A stretch of 9,965 bases of DNA from CAVXXB01 sp963765585 (lineage in GTDB: Bacteria; Calditrichota; Calditrichia; JAJRVZ01), in assembly GCA_963765585.1 (NCBI GenBank), contig CAVXXB010000020.1, positions 1 to 9,965 on the forward strand. The letters are read 5' to 3'. Below, one piece after another: positions 1 through 7,281 of this stretch. Positions within the stretch are counted from its first letter, which is position 1. Each line of letters starts with the position of its first letter. Below the pieces are notes generated by a model that saw nothing but the letters and a program-made list of their open reading frames with translations, did not search any database and was not told the DNA's origin. The position numbers and the translations under genes are program-made.

Positions 1-52
1 AATCTCTAATCTCTAATTCCTCATTCCCAATTAAACATCCTGTTATCCTGTC
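1..52. repeat. Degenerate heptamer and octamer tandem repeats
   Basis: Positions 1-28 read as four degenerate heptamers: AATCTCT, AATCTCT, AATTCCT, CATTCCC. Positions 37-52 are two octamers, ATCCTGTT and ATCCTGTC. The stretch lies directly downstream of the decayed phosphatase reading frame, whose stop is at 52-54 on the minus strand. Its low complexity and the absence of an open frame suggest non-coding repeat DNA. The left boundary is cut by the window edge. Confidence 0.55.
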
Positions 53-326
53 TATTTAAACTTTAAAACTAATAACGAAATATCATCTTCCTGTTCCTGG
101 CCGTTCATCCACTCGGTGCCGGAAGCGAATAGTTGCGAAATAATGTCACCAGGTACCGAATCTGCTGTATCCTGAAACTCGTCCTGATCACTCTGAGAGT
201 CAACCATCTGACCCTAGCCATTCTTCTACTCGGCCAGCAATCACCAAGCATAAGTATCGTGTCTCCAGTATCAAATTGAAAATAAAGATTTACACTTTGA
301 ATGGAAAAAGATTGTGAATTATTTCC
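52..326 (-). pseudogene. Decayed C-terminal end of a SpoIIE/PP2C-type serine phosphatase
   Basis: On the minus strand, positions 326-240 translate to a stretch ending FQFDTGDTILMLGD, which resembles the core of SpoIIE/RsbU-like phosphatases (GDTxLLxxDGLxE). The frame then breaks: one base is missing where the expected D-G-L-A-E would run. It resumes in another frame as LAE, TAG (226-228), KNG, TAG (214-216), GQMVDS, and continues to the typical family ending EDDISLLVLKFK and a TAG stop at 52-54. The final DD is the family's metal-binding pair. Both internal TAGs could come from CAG by one transition each. The N-terminal part of the catalytic domain is not recognisable. Such enzymes dephosphorylate anti-sigma-factor antagonists, but this copy cannot make a working enzyme. 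The family call rests on motif memory, not a search. Confidence 0.7.
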
Positions 327-418
327 ATAATATACTTATATTAGTGCCTGATATAATATGTATGTTAGATGTTAGCGGATTTACTGCTAAAAACAATATT
401 CTTATATAGATAGAAGTT

Positions 419-447
419 TCTTCTCTTAACTAAATTTCCAGAGAAGA
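419..447. repeat. Perfect 8-bp inverted repeat, possible leader hairpin
   Basis: TCTTCTCT at 419-426 is the exact reverse complement of AGAGAAGA at 440-447, separated by 13 bases. A second, mutually exclusive small hairpin (AGAAG 412-416 with CTTCT 420-424) shares its left arm. No T-tract follows, so it does not look like an intrinsic terminator. It could be an operator or leader RNA structure for the transporter unit, or chance in AT-rich DNA. Confidence 0.3.
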
Positions 448-560
448 TAATTAAGAATTTAAATTGTACCTAAGTCGTACTGACCAAGATAAAAAGATAT
501 ATTATTATCCAGACGGCAATTTATTGTATCCATCTACAAGATTTCAGGCCGGCGGATTTT

Positions 561-584
561 AGTTGACTATAAACTCAACTTTTT
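561..584 (+). promoter_or_regulatory. Short hairpin with T-run just before the porin ribosome-binding site
   Basis: AGTTGA (561-566) pairs with TCAACT (575-580) across an 8-base loop, and TTTT follows directly. This resembles a weak terminator or attenuator-like stem eight bases before the Shine-Dalgarno sequence. The stem has only two G-C pairs, so stability is doubtful. Confidence 0.25.
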
Positions 585-591
585 AATTAAT

Positions 592-597
592 GGGAGG
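592..597 (+). promoter_or_regulatory. Ribosome-binding site that sets a TTG start at 605
   Basis: GGGAGG at 592-597 sits seven bases before the TTG at 605-607, a normal spacing. The upstream in-frame ATG at 590 overlaps this Shine-Dalgarno sequence and has none of its own (it is preceded by an A/T-only stretch). Starting at TTG 605 also gives a clean signal peptide, MRKFVLILLLIPISLLAQ, without five extra residues in front. Confidence 0.7.
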
Positions 598-604
598 ATT
601 GGTT

Positions 605-1837
605 TTGCGGAAATTCGTATTAATTCTATTACTCATTCCAATTTCATTGCTTGCTCAAACGGATGACGGAAGCGAGACTACATTTGGAATAAAATTTTCC
701 GGTTATGTCAAAACGGATGTCACGTATGACAGCAGACAAACGATTGCAGCCAGGGATGGCCATTTTTTACTTTATCCGGCCAGGGAAATCCTGGATGAAA
801 ACGGTACAGATATAAATGCCGTTCCACATTTTAATATGCTGGCAATTCAAACCCGCCTGCGGGGTACCATCACTGCACCGGATGTATTTGGTGCAAAAAC
901 AACCGGTGTTATCGAAGGTGCCTTTTTTGGTCATTCAAACGGCGACCTAAACGGCTTCAGGCTCCGTCATGCGTTTATGAAACTTGACTGGGAGAATTCT
1001 TCACTCCTTATCGGTCAATACTGGCATCCATCATTTGTTGTTGAGGTGTTCCCCGGAACCATTTCCTTTAACACCGGTACGCCTTTTCAGCCGTTTTCCA
1101 GAAATCCTCAAATTAGATTTACACAAGGATTTAATGATGTACACATAAGTGTCACTGCGCTCACCCAGGCAGATTTTAGAAGTCTTGGACCGATAGGTAG
1201 TTCAACAACGTATCTCAGAAATTCGGGCATACCAATTTTGGATCTCACCTTGAAATATAAATCACAAAGTCTGGTCACTGGCGCCGGTGTAAATTACAAA
1301 TCATTACTTCCACAACGGCAAAATACCAGTGCTTCAGATGAGATATATAAGGCGGATACAAAAATCAGCAGTATGTCTACAATGGCATTTTTCAAAGTCG
1401 TTATAAATGATTTTGTTATAAAAGCCGAAGGGATATATGGTCAAAACCTGGCAGATATGTTGATGCTTGGCGGTTACGCAATCTCTGATACAACTGCATC
1501 TGGATTTACATCCGGATATACAAATTTAAAAACCCTATCTACCTGGGCAGAATTAGTATATGGTAAAGCACTTCAATTTGGCTTATTTGCCGGATATACA
1601 AAAAATCTGGGGGCGGATGATAATGTTGTAGGAACATCTTATGCCCTGGGTTCAGATATTGCCAGCGTAACACGTATTGCACCCCGGGTACAATATTCGG
1701 TTGGCAAGGTCCGGTTTGCATTCGAACTTGAATATACTGCAGCCGATTATGGCACTCCGGACATCAAAGGTGTTGTAAAAGACACCACCTCGGTTGCCAA
1801 TCTACGGTTCTTATTTGGCGCCTATCTATTTTTCTAG
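605..1837 (+). CDS. Outer-membrane porin-like beta-barrel protein
   Basis: The protein is about 410 residues when started at TTG 605. It begins with a signal peptide (hydrophobic LILLLIPISLL, cleavage near residue 17-18 at LLAQ). The mature part alternates polar and hydrophobic residues in many short strands (for example GIKFSGYVKTDVTYDS near the start and VRFAFELEYTAADYG near the end). It finishes on an aromatic residue (AYLFF), the usual C-terminal signature of BAM-inserted barrels. It resembles DcaP-like or other substrate-specific porins in general form, but I do not recognise a specific family. It is first in a same-strand unit, 32 bases before the DUF4212-type gene and followed by a sodium symporter, so it may carry the symporter's substrate across the outer membrane. 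That role is inferred from context only. Confidence 0.8.
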   Translation: MRKFVLILLLIPISLLAQTDDGSETTFGIKFSGYVKTDVTYDSRQTIAARDGHFLLYPAREILDENGTDINAVPHFNMLAIQTRLRGTITAPDVFGAKTTGVIEGAFFGHSNGDLNGFRLRHAFMKLDWENSSLLIGQYWHPSFVVEVFPGTISFNTGTPFQPFSRNPQIRFTQGFNDVHISVTALTQADFRSLGPIGSSTTYLRNSGIPILDLTLKYKSQSLVTGAGVNYKSLLPQRQNTSASDEIYKADTKISSMSTMAFFKVVINDFVIKAEGIYGQNLADMLMLGGYAISDTTASGFTSGYTNLKTLSTWAELVYGKALQFGLFAGYTKNLGADDNVVGTSYALGSDIASVTRIAPRVQYSVGKVRFAFELEYTAADYGTPDIKGVVKDTTSVANLRFLFGAYLFF

Positions 1838-1869
1838 AATTATTTTTTACTTTTTCTTGAGAGGAAACT

Positions 1870-2577
1870 ATGACGAATCATGAAGAACATTTAACCAATT
1901 TTTTTAAACCGGGTTCAGATCACTCCAGGGCCAATCGTAATTTGATTTTTACTCTGGCAGTAATCTGGGCGGTTGCGGTTTTTGGATTCCACTTTATTTT
2001 AATTATCTCAACAACACCCACAGCAGAAGAAACACTTGGTGATTTCCAATCTGTCTGGCCACAGGTTGTTGAACAAAAATCTCCATCAGTTGAGACGAAA
2101 CAGGTGTTTGCAAAATCACTACTAATGGTTCTCGGAAAAAACATTGCCGTTAAAGATGACCATAAAATGGTGCTCAAAGAGAGTTTGAGCTGGGCGGTGT
2201 TTGGTGATCATCCGGATTCTTTAAAGACGTCCCCACAACCGGCTTTAAATGATGAGGATGTTAATTACGCCATTGCCAGTATCGGACTTAAACCAAATGG
2301 ATTTGATAAAATAATGAGAGATTTGTTACCCACATCATTAATTAAAAGGGAAAATTCATCGATTAGTAAAAGTTCAAAAGCGGCATTACCGGGAATTATG
2401 AAATTATACCTGGTTCACAATCAAAGCTTCTTGACAGATTTTAAGTTTCTTGGTTTTCCATTCCACTATTGGTATACAGCCCAATTTCTACTCATTCTTT
2501 TTGTGGTTTTATGCTTAGTCTATGCTCTGGTGATTGAGAAAATAAATGATAAATATCAAATAGTTGATGAAACATAG
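1870..2577 (+). CDS. DUF4212-type symporter small subunit with large periplasmic insertion
   Basis: This 235-residue protein has a good Shine-Dalgarno (GAGAGGA) before its ATG. Its two ends match the DUF4212 plan. The N-terminal part has a basic NRN followed by a helix at residues 25-47 containing IWAVAVFGF, as in the family's RNL...IWF..SFGFG pattern. The C-terminal part, residues 193-230, reads FLGFPFHYWYTAQ followed by the second helix and then EKINDKY, matching the family's GGFPLGFWFAQQ and LDREY. Normal family members are only about 80-100 residues with the two helices close together. Here about 140 residues (48-189) lie between them, predicted to be periplasmic, with no recognised domain. 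The following symporter starts 28 bases downstream. The family partnership with VC_2705 symporters makes a subunit role likely; the insertion's function is unknown. Confidence 0.8.
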   Translation: MTNHEEHLTNFFKPGSDHSRANRNLIFTLAVIWAVAVFGFHFILIISTTPTAEETLGDFQSVWPQVVEQKSPSVETKQVFAKSLLMVLGKNIAVKDDHKMVLKESLSWAVFGDHPDSLKTSPQPALNDEDVNYAIASIGLKPNGFDKIMRDLLPTSLIKRENSSISKSSKAALPGIMKLYLVHNQSFLTDFKFLGFPFHYWYTAQFLLILFVVLCLVYALVIEKINDKYQIVDET

Positions 2578-2605
2578 AAATTTAAAAATTTGATTTGGAG
2601 GCATT

Positions 2606-4291
2606 GTGAACATTATTCATAAATCTATATATAGTATACTTACGCTTCTGATTCTTTCGGGTAATCTATTTGCTCAACCCGGGGTACAACTGGAAGGTGA
2701 TTTTAAATTTGGTCCTGCGATAATTCTAATCATTTTGTTAATTACATTTGTTATGGTCGGGATTTTTAACCGGGCAAAAGACACAAAAACCTACTGGGCG
2801 GCGGGTCGTAAAATTTCTCCGGTTGGTGCGGGAATGGCAATTGCATCAAATTGGATGAGTGCGGCATCATTCTTAGGTATGGCCGCTATGATGTATGGCG
2901 TCGGTTATCATGGTCTTTCCTATGTGGTTGGCTGGACCGGTGGCTATGTACTACTTCTGATCCTGATGGCCGGGCAGATTCGCCGATATGGTAAATATAC
3001 GGCTGCTGATTTTATTGGCGACCGCTATTATTCACAAGGATTACGAGGTGTCGGTGCCGGATTGGCGATCTTTATATCGTTTTCATATTGTGTCGGTCAG
3101 TTTGCCGGTATTGGTCTCATGTTTAAATGGATACTTGGAATTGATTATGCATGGGCGGTTATTATTGGCGCTTCGGTTGTTCTTGCATACACCTTAATTT
3201 CCGGGATGTTGGGTGTTACCAAAAACATGCAGATTCAATATGTCATTATTATAATATCATTTGTCATACCCCTGTTTATTTTATCCTATAAATTCGGATA
3301 CTTTTACTGGGTACCACAGGTTGGGTATGGATCAATTATCAGTGATGTCGTAAATGGAGTTGCACCCGGGGCAGGAATAACTGCAATGGGGCATGATTTT
3401 GCCATTCTGCCCTCGCCGGAATTTGCGATGCCCTGGGATCCGGCAACCGGGCAGACCGCGTTTCAGTGGCTGGCGATTTGCTTTTCACTGATGATTGGAA
3501 CTGCCGGATTGCCGCATGTAATTCAAAGATTTTATGTGGTTCCCAGAGCCAAAGATGCCAGATGGTCGGTTGTATGGGGCCTGTTTTTCATTTGTATTCT
3601 CTATTGGAGTGCACCCGTATATTCCGCCTTTGGGAAAATATTATCTTCGAATCCGGAGGTAGGTAAATTAGCAAAAGACGCAATCGTTGTTTACACAGCA
3701 CAACTGGGGGATGTATTTCCGTTAATTGTTGGCCTGTTGGCTGCAGGTGCGGTTTCTGCTGCCTTTTCGACGGTTTCCGGCCTGCTTGTTGCCGGTGCAT
3801 CTGCCTTTTCACATGACTTATATTTCAATGTTATAAATCCGGGTGCATCAGAAAAAACACAAATGTTGATGGCCAGGATCGGGACAATTTTAATGGCCGC
3901 CGGGGTTGCAATAATTGCCTTATTAAATCTGGGTTTGATTGCCCAATTAGTGGCGGTGGCATTCTCACTTGCCGGATGTACTATATTTCCATTATTTTTA
4001 CTTGGCATCTGGTGGAGCGGATCAAACAGAACCGGTGCATGGGCGGGTTTGATTGCCGGTTCATCCGTCGCAACGGTTACATTGGTATATTTTATAGCCG
4101 GTAAATTCGGTGGCGTTCTTCCTTTCCAGGAGACAATTAATTACTATTTAAATGCCTGGTATTTTGCATGGTTGGGTGCACCTCTGGCTATAATCACCAA
4201 TATTATTGCATCAAATTTATCAAAGAATAAAACACCGGTGGAGATAAAAAAATTCTTGGCGGAAAAGGTTCATAACCTTAACATGAAATAG
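2606..4291 (+). CDS. Sodium:solute symporter, VC_2705 family (SSS, ActP-related)
   Basis: This 561-residue inner-membrane transporter starts at GTG, with TTTGGAGG a few bases upstream. Residues 1-23 look like a cleavable signal peptide ending FAQ, a feature also seen in acetate permease ActP. The rest is about thirteen hydrophobic helices in the LeuT-fold pattern. Family landmarks: SxFLGMAAMMYGVGYHGL, ADFIGDRYYS (residues 134-143), GTAGLPHVIQRFYVV (298 on), and SAAFSTVSGLL (384-394), whose Ser/Thr pair lies where the Na2 sodium site falls in SSS transporters. These fit the VC_2705 clade, which pairs with DUF4212 subunits, as it does here. Substrate is not readable from sequence; a short organic acid is the best guess from ActP relatives and the neighbouring sCache receptor. 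It is the last gene of the unit, followed by a terminator hairpin. Confidence 0.9.
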   Translation: MNIIHKSIYSILTLLILSGNLFAQPGVQLEGDFKFGPAIILIILLITFVMVGIFNRAKDTKTYWAAGRKISPVGAGMAIASNWMSAASFLGMAAMMYGVGYHGLSYVVGWTGGYVLLLILMAGQIRRYGKYTAADFIGDRYYSQGLRGVGAGLAIFISFSYCVGQFAGIGLMFKWILGIDYAWAVIIGASVVLAYTLISGMLGVTKNMQIQYVIIIISFVIPLFILSYKFGYFYWVPQVGYGSIISDVVNGVAPGAGITAMGHDFAILPSPEFAMPWDPATGQTAFQWLAICFSLMIGTAGLPHVIQRFYVVPRAKDARWSVVWGLFFICILYWSAPVYSAFGKILSSNPEVGKLAKDAIVVYTAQLGDVFPLIVGLLAAGAVSAAFSTVSGLLVAGASAFSHDLYFNVINPGASEKTQMLMARIGTILMAAGVAIIALLNLGLIAQLVAVAFSLAGCTIFPLFLLGIWWSGSNRTGAWAGLIAGSSVATVTLVYFIAGKFGGVLPFQETINYYLNAWYFAWLGAPLAIITNIIASNLSKNKTPVEIKKFLAEKVHNLNMK

Positions 4292-4300
4292 TCGGACAAA

Positions 4301-4338
4301 AGGGCGGTCCTTTTTAATAAAAGGATCGCTCTCTTTCT
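4301..4338 (+). terminator. Rho-independent terminator after the symporter
   Basis: Positions 4301-4314 (AGGGCGGTCCTTTT) pair with 4319-4332 (AAAAGGATCGCTCT) across a four-base loop TAAT, giving a 14-bp stem with two G-T pairs. A pyrimidine run, CTTTCTT, follows. It begins ten bases after the symporter stop and ends 25 bases before the sensor's start codon, so it should separate or partly attenuate transcription between the two. Confidence 0.65.
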
Positions 4339-4362
4339 TATTAAATTTTGGTTTGCAGTTCC

Positions 4363-7281
4363 ATGAATACAAAAATTATTAACAAAGAGTTTTTTTTAAA
4401 GATCATCCTGCCGACACTACTGGTATTCTCCCTTTTTACTATTTTAATCTTTTCTATCATAATCCCGTCAATTAAGGGGTACATGCTGGACGGAAAACGT
4501 GAAATGATCAGAGAACTCACCAATTCTGTATGGAGCGTGCTTGATGAATTTGACAAAGAAGTAGCCGACAGCATTCTCACGCTTGCCGAAGCACAAAAAG
4601 AAGCCATACGACGAATTGAAAATATGCGCTATGGGCAGGAGAGAAAAGACTATTTCTGGATCACGGACATGCACCCCAACATGATCATGCATCCGTATCG
4701 CAAAGAACTGAACAACACAGATCTTTCCGAATATAAAGATCCGGCAGGAAAGAAATTGTTTGTAGAATTTGTGAGGGTTGTTGAAAAAAATGGTGAGGAT
4801 TATGTGGATTATATGTGGCAGTGGAAGGATGATTCTACAAAAATCGTCCCAAAGTTGTCATTTGTAAAGGGTTTTGATAATTGGGGATGGGTCGTCGGTA
4901 CCGGTATTTATATTGAAGATGTGAATGAAGAAATCTCCTCACTTACAAATAACCTGGTTTATGTATCCCTTGGCATTTTACTTGTTCTGGGCTTTAGTTT
5001 ATTTTTTATTAGTAAGCAAAGTTTGCATATTGAAAACAAACGTTACATGGCAGAAATGGGTTTGAGGGAATCGGAGGCAAAATACCGGGCCCTTGTTGAA
5101 GCTTCAACCGATGGACTGGTGATGATGATTGATGGACATTTTGTCTATTCCAACCAGGCATTGCTGAATATGCTGGATTATGGAGATGAAAATTACTCAG
5201 AAATTGATTTAAATGCTCTGTTATGTAAGAATGAAAAGGAAGTTACCTCCGGTTGCGAATATTTTAGAAGCCTGATTTCCGGTAAACAGACTGTTGATCA
5301 ATATCCTGCACAATTAAAACGAAAAGATGGTGGAATAATAGATGTTATACTCTATACTTCTGAAATATCTTTCGGCCAGAAGCAGGGCTATACCATAATT
5401 GTAAAGGACATCAGTACCCATAAACAGGTTGAAGAAGAGTTGGATTTTAACAGAGAAAAATATCTGACTCTGGCCAATAATTTGAAAATTGGCGTGTTCA
5501 GGGCAAGTTTTATTTCCTCAGGAAAAATCATAGAAGCTAATTCCTCAGCTGCCGAGATACTTGGATATAAGAGTTTTGCTGATCTTCGCACACTTAATCT
5601 GTTAGATCTGTTTCATAATAAAGCGGACCGGAAAAATTTTCTAAAACAGCTGGTTGATGAAAATGCGGTAAAGAACTCCGTTGTGCAAATGAAAACAAAA
5701 GACGGTTCTATATCGATGGTTTCAATCTCAGCCGTCCTGGTGAGGGATATACAGGGTAAGCCGGACTATTTTGATGGCACAATTGATGATATAACACATA
5801 AGATAAAACTGGAAAAGGAACGCGATAACTTAATTCTTGAGCTGCAAACATCACTGCGCTTTTTATATCAACCGATCAGTTTGTTTGTCAGGCACCTGGT
5901 TACGTGTAATATGAACTTGCCCATACATCGGGTTGCAAAGTTGATGACCAATGAAAAGTTCAGCGCTGCACTGATACAGACAGAGGATGACAAACCGGTC
6001 GGTATTATAACCGATCATGATCTGAGAAAACGGGTCGTCTCAGAAAATTATGATCTTAATAAGCCCATCTTCGAAGTCATGAGTTCACCACTGATTACGA
6101 TTCCTGCAAGTTCACTGGTGTTTGAAGCTTTTATAATGATGAATGAAACAGCTACCAGGCATCTGGCTGTGGTGAATCAGAATCAGAAAATTTTTGGCAT
6201 TATCAGTAGTGAAGAGCTGATTACAGTGCACCGGCATTCCACCAGTTACCTATTAAAAGAAATTGAAAATGCCAAATCCGTAGAAGAAATCATTGTTGCA
6301 CATGACCGCCTGCCGGTTGTCGTTAAAGCTCTGGTCGATAGCGGGGCACGGAGTCAAATTATCTCACATATTATAACCTCCATATTTGAAGAAATCACAC
6401 GAAAACTCATGTCCTTTGCCATTGATGAACTGGGCCAGCCTCCGGTTGAATTTGCGTTTCTTGCTCTTGGCAGTGCCGGCCGGGAAGAGCAGACCTTGAT
6501 CTCGGACCAGGATAATGCCATTGTCTATAGCGATGTATCTGCCGGGGATGAGAAAGAGGTGCACCAATATTTCCATGCATTAGGAACAAAAATATGCGAC
6601 TGGTTAAATGATTGCGGCTATGTATATTGTGAAGGTGATGCTATGGCTAAAAACCCTAAATGGTGCCAGCCCCTTTCAGTTTGGAAAAAATATTTCCACA
6701 GCTGGATTACAAATTCTGACCAGCAGGATTTAATTGATCTGAGTATATTTTTTGATTTCAGAACGATCTATGGCGAGAACAAGTTTGCCGATCAGCTACG
6801 AAAACACCTCTTCAAATCTGCCGATGGACAGGCTGGTTTTTTTCAGCATCTGGCTAAGAACAGTTTGCTGCATAAACCCCCGGTCGGTTTATTGGGGAAA
6901 ATTGTAGTTGAGTCCAGGGGAGAACATCAAGAAACTTTTGACATTAAAGCGGCGACTATGCCTATCAGCGATTTTAGCCGTATCTATGCTTTAAAAAATA
7001 GGCTAAACAATCTTAATAGTTTGGACCGACTTGATGGATTATTAAAAAAAGGTATCATCAATAAAACAACAAATGAAGAAATGAAACAGGCTTATAACAA
7101 TCTAATGCAAATCAGGTTCAGGCATCAATCCGACCAGATTATCAAGGATAAAACTGCAGACAATCATATCAATCCGAATAGTCTTACCCAAATTGAGCAG
7201 AAAACACTGAAAAACATTTTTTCACAGATATTGAGTATTCAAAAGAAATTAAGTTATGACTTTAGCGGCGACGCGATTTAA
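4363..7281 (+). CDS. Membrane receptor: sCache_2, two PAS, CBS pair and DUF294 nucleotidyltransferase
   Basis: Started at ATG 4363 the protein has 972 residues; a TTG at 4348 in the same frame is possible, and neither has a clear Shine-Dalgarno. Domains in order: TM helix about 12-36; extracytoplasmic sCache_2 about 38-190 (YFWITDMHPNMIMHP, then WGWVVGTGIY); TM helix 197-218; PAS 236-355; PAS 366-480, each ending in the usual DI/DDIT linker; a short helical linker; CBS pair about 510-622 (GIITDHDLRKR in the first repeat, FGIISSEEL in the second); then the DUF294 nucleotidyltransferase with G703-S704 and GR at 706-707, and the metal-binding S-D715-Q-D717-N. The remaining 250 residues are the helical DUF294 C-terminal region. 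No kinase, receiver or chemotaxis module is present. CBS/DUF294 proteins are known neighbours of VC_2705 symporters and belong to the GlnD/MntA-type fold. Inference: it senses a small ligand outside and transfers a nucleotide to a target inside. Confidence 0.88.
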   Translation: MNTKIINKEFFLKIILPTLLVFSLFTILIFSIIIPSIKGYMLDGKREMIRELTNSVWSVLDEFDKEVADSILTLAEAQKEAIRRIENMRYGQERKDYFWITDMHPNMIMHPYRKELNNTDLSEYKDPAGKKLFVEFVRVVEKNGEDYVDYMWQWKDDSTKIVPKLSFVKGFDNWGWVVGTGIYIEDVNEEISSLTNNLVYVSLGILLVLGFSLFFISKQSLHIENKRYMAEMGLRESEAKYRALVEASTDGLVMMIDGHFVYSNQALLNMLDYGDENYSEIDLNALLCKNEKEVTSGCEYFRSLISGKQTVDQYPAQLKRKDGGIIDVILYTSEISFGQKQGYTIIVKDISTHKQVEEELDFNREKYLTLANNLKIGVFRASFISSGKIIEANSSAAEILGYKSFADLRTLNLLDLFHNKADRKNFLKQLVDENAVKNSVVQMKTKDGSISMVSISAVLVRDIQGKPDYFDGTIDDITHKIKLEKERDNLILELQTSLRFLYQPISLFVRHLVTCNMNLPIHRVAKLMTNEKFSAALIQTEDDKPVGIITDHDLRKRVVSENYDLNKPIFEVMSSPLITIPASSLVFEAFIMMNETATRHLAVVNQNQKIFGIISSEELITVHRHSTSYLLKEIENAKSVEEIIVAHDRLPVVVKALVDSGARSQIISHIITSIFEEITRKLMSFAIDELGQPPVEFAFLALGSAGREEQTLISDQDNAIVYSDVSAGDEKEVHQYFHALGTKICDWLNDCGYVYCEGDAMAKNPKWCQPLSVWKKYFHSWITNSDQQDLIDLSIFFDFRTIYGENKFADQLRKHLFKSADGQAGFFQHLAKNSLLHKPPVGLLGKIVVESRGEHQETFDIKAATMPISDFSRIYALKNRLNNLNSLDRLDGLLKKGIINKTTNEEMKQAYNNLMQIRFRHQSDQIIKDKTADNHINPNSLTQIEQKTLKNIFSQILSIQKKLSYDFSGDAI

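Larger units (their letters stand above)
327..604. other. Intergenic leader upstream of the porin gene
   Basis: This AT-rich stretch has no convincing open reading frame on either strand. It contains two dyad symmetries, listed separately (419-447 and 561-584), and must hold the promoter of the downstream transporter unit. I could not pick out a convincing promoter. Minus-strand reading frames here show no clear continuation of the phosphatase remnant. Confidence 0.5.

Noticed and set aside
214..228. In-frame TAG codons in the phosphatase remnant as recoded glutamine
   Set aside because: TAG ends other apparent genes here (for example at 2577 and 4291), and the same remnant also has a frame break, so decay is simpler.
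540..560. Minus-strand SAGL-like peptide as the upstream part of the phosphatase domain
   Set aside because: It is much farther from the GDT motif than in the family, and the frame between is full of stops; likely chance.
563..591. TTGACT followed by an AT-rich -10-like stretch as the porin promoter
   Set aside because: A start point from this pair would fall within or after the Shine-Dalgarno sequence at 592-597, so the transcript would lack it.
590..604. ATG 590 as the porin start
   Set aside because: It would overlap the only Shine-Dalgarno sequence and put five extra residues before a good signal peptide; TTG 605 fits better.
3691..4008. Open frame of 105 codons on the minus strand
   Set aside because: It is antisense to conserved symporter helices and rich in Ala/Pro/Thr as expected from the complement of such sequence; no start context.
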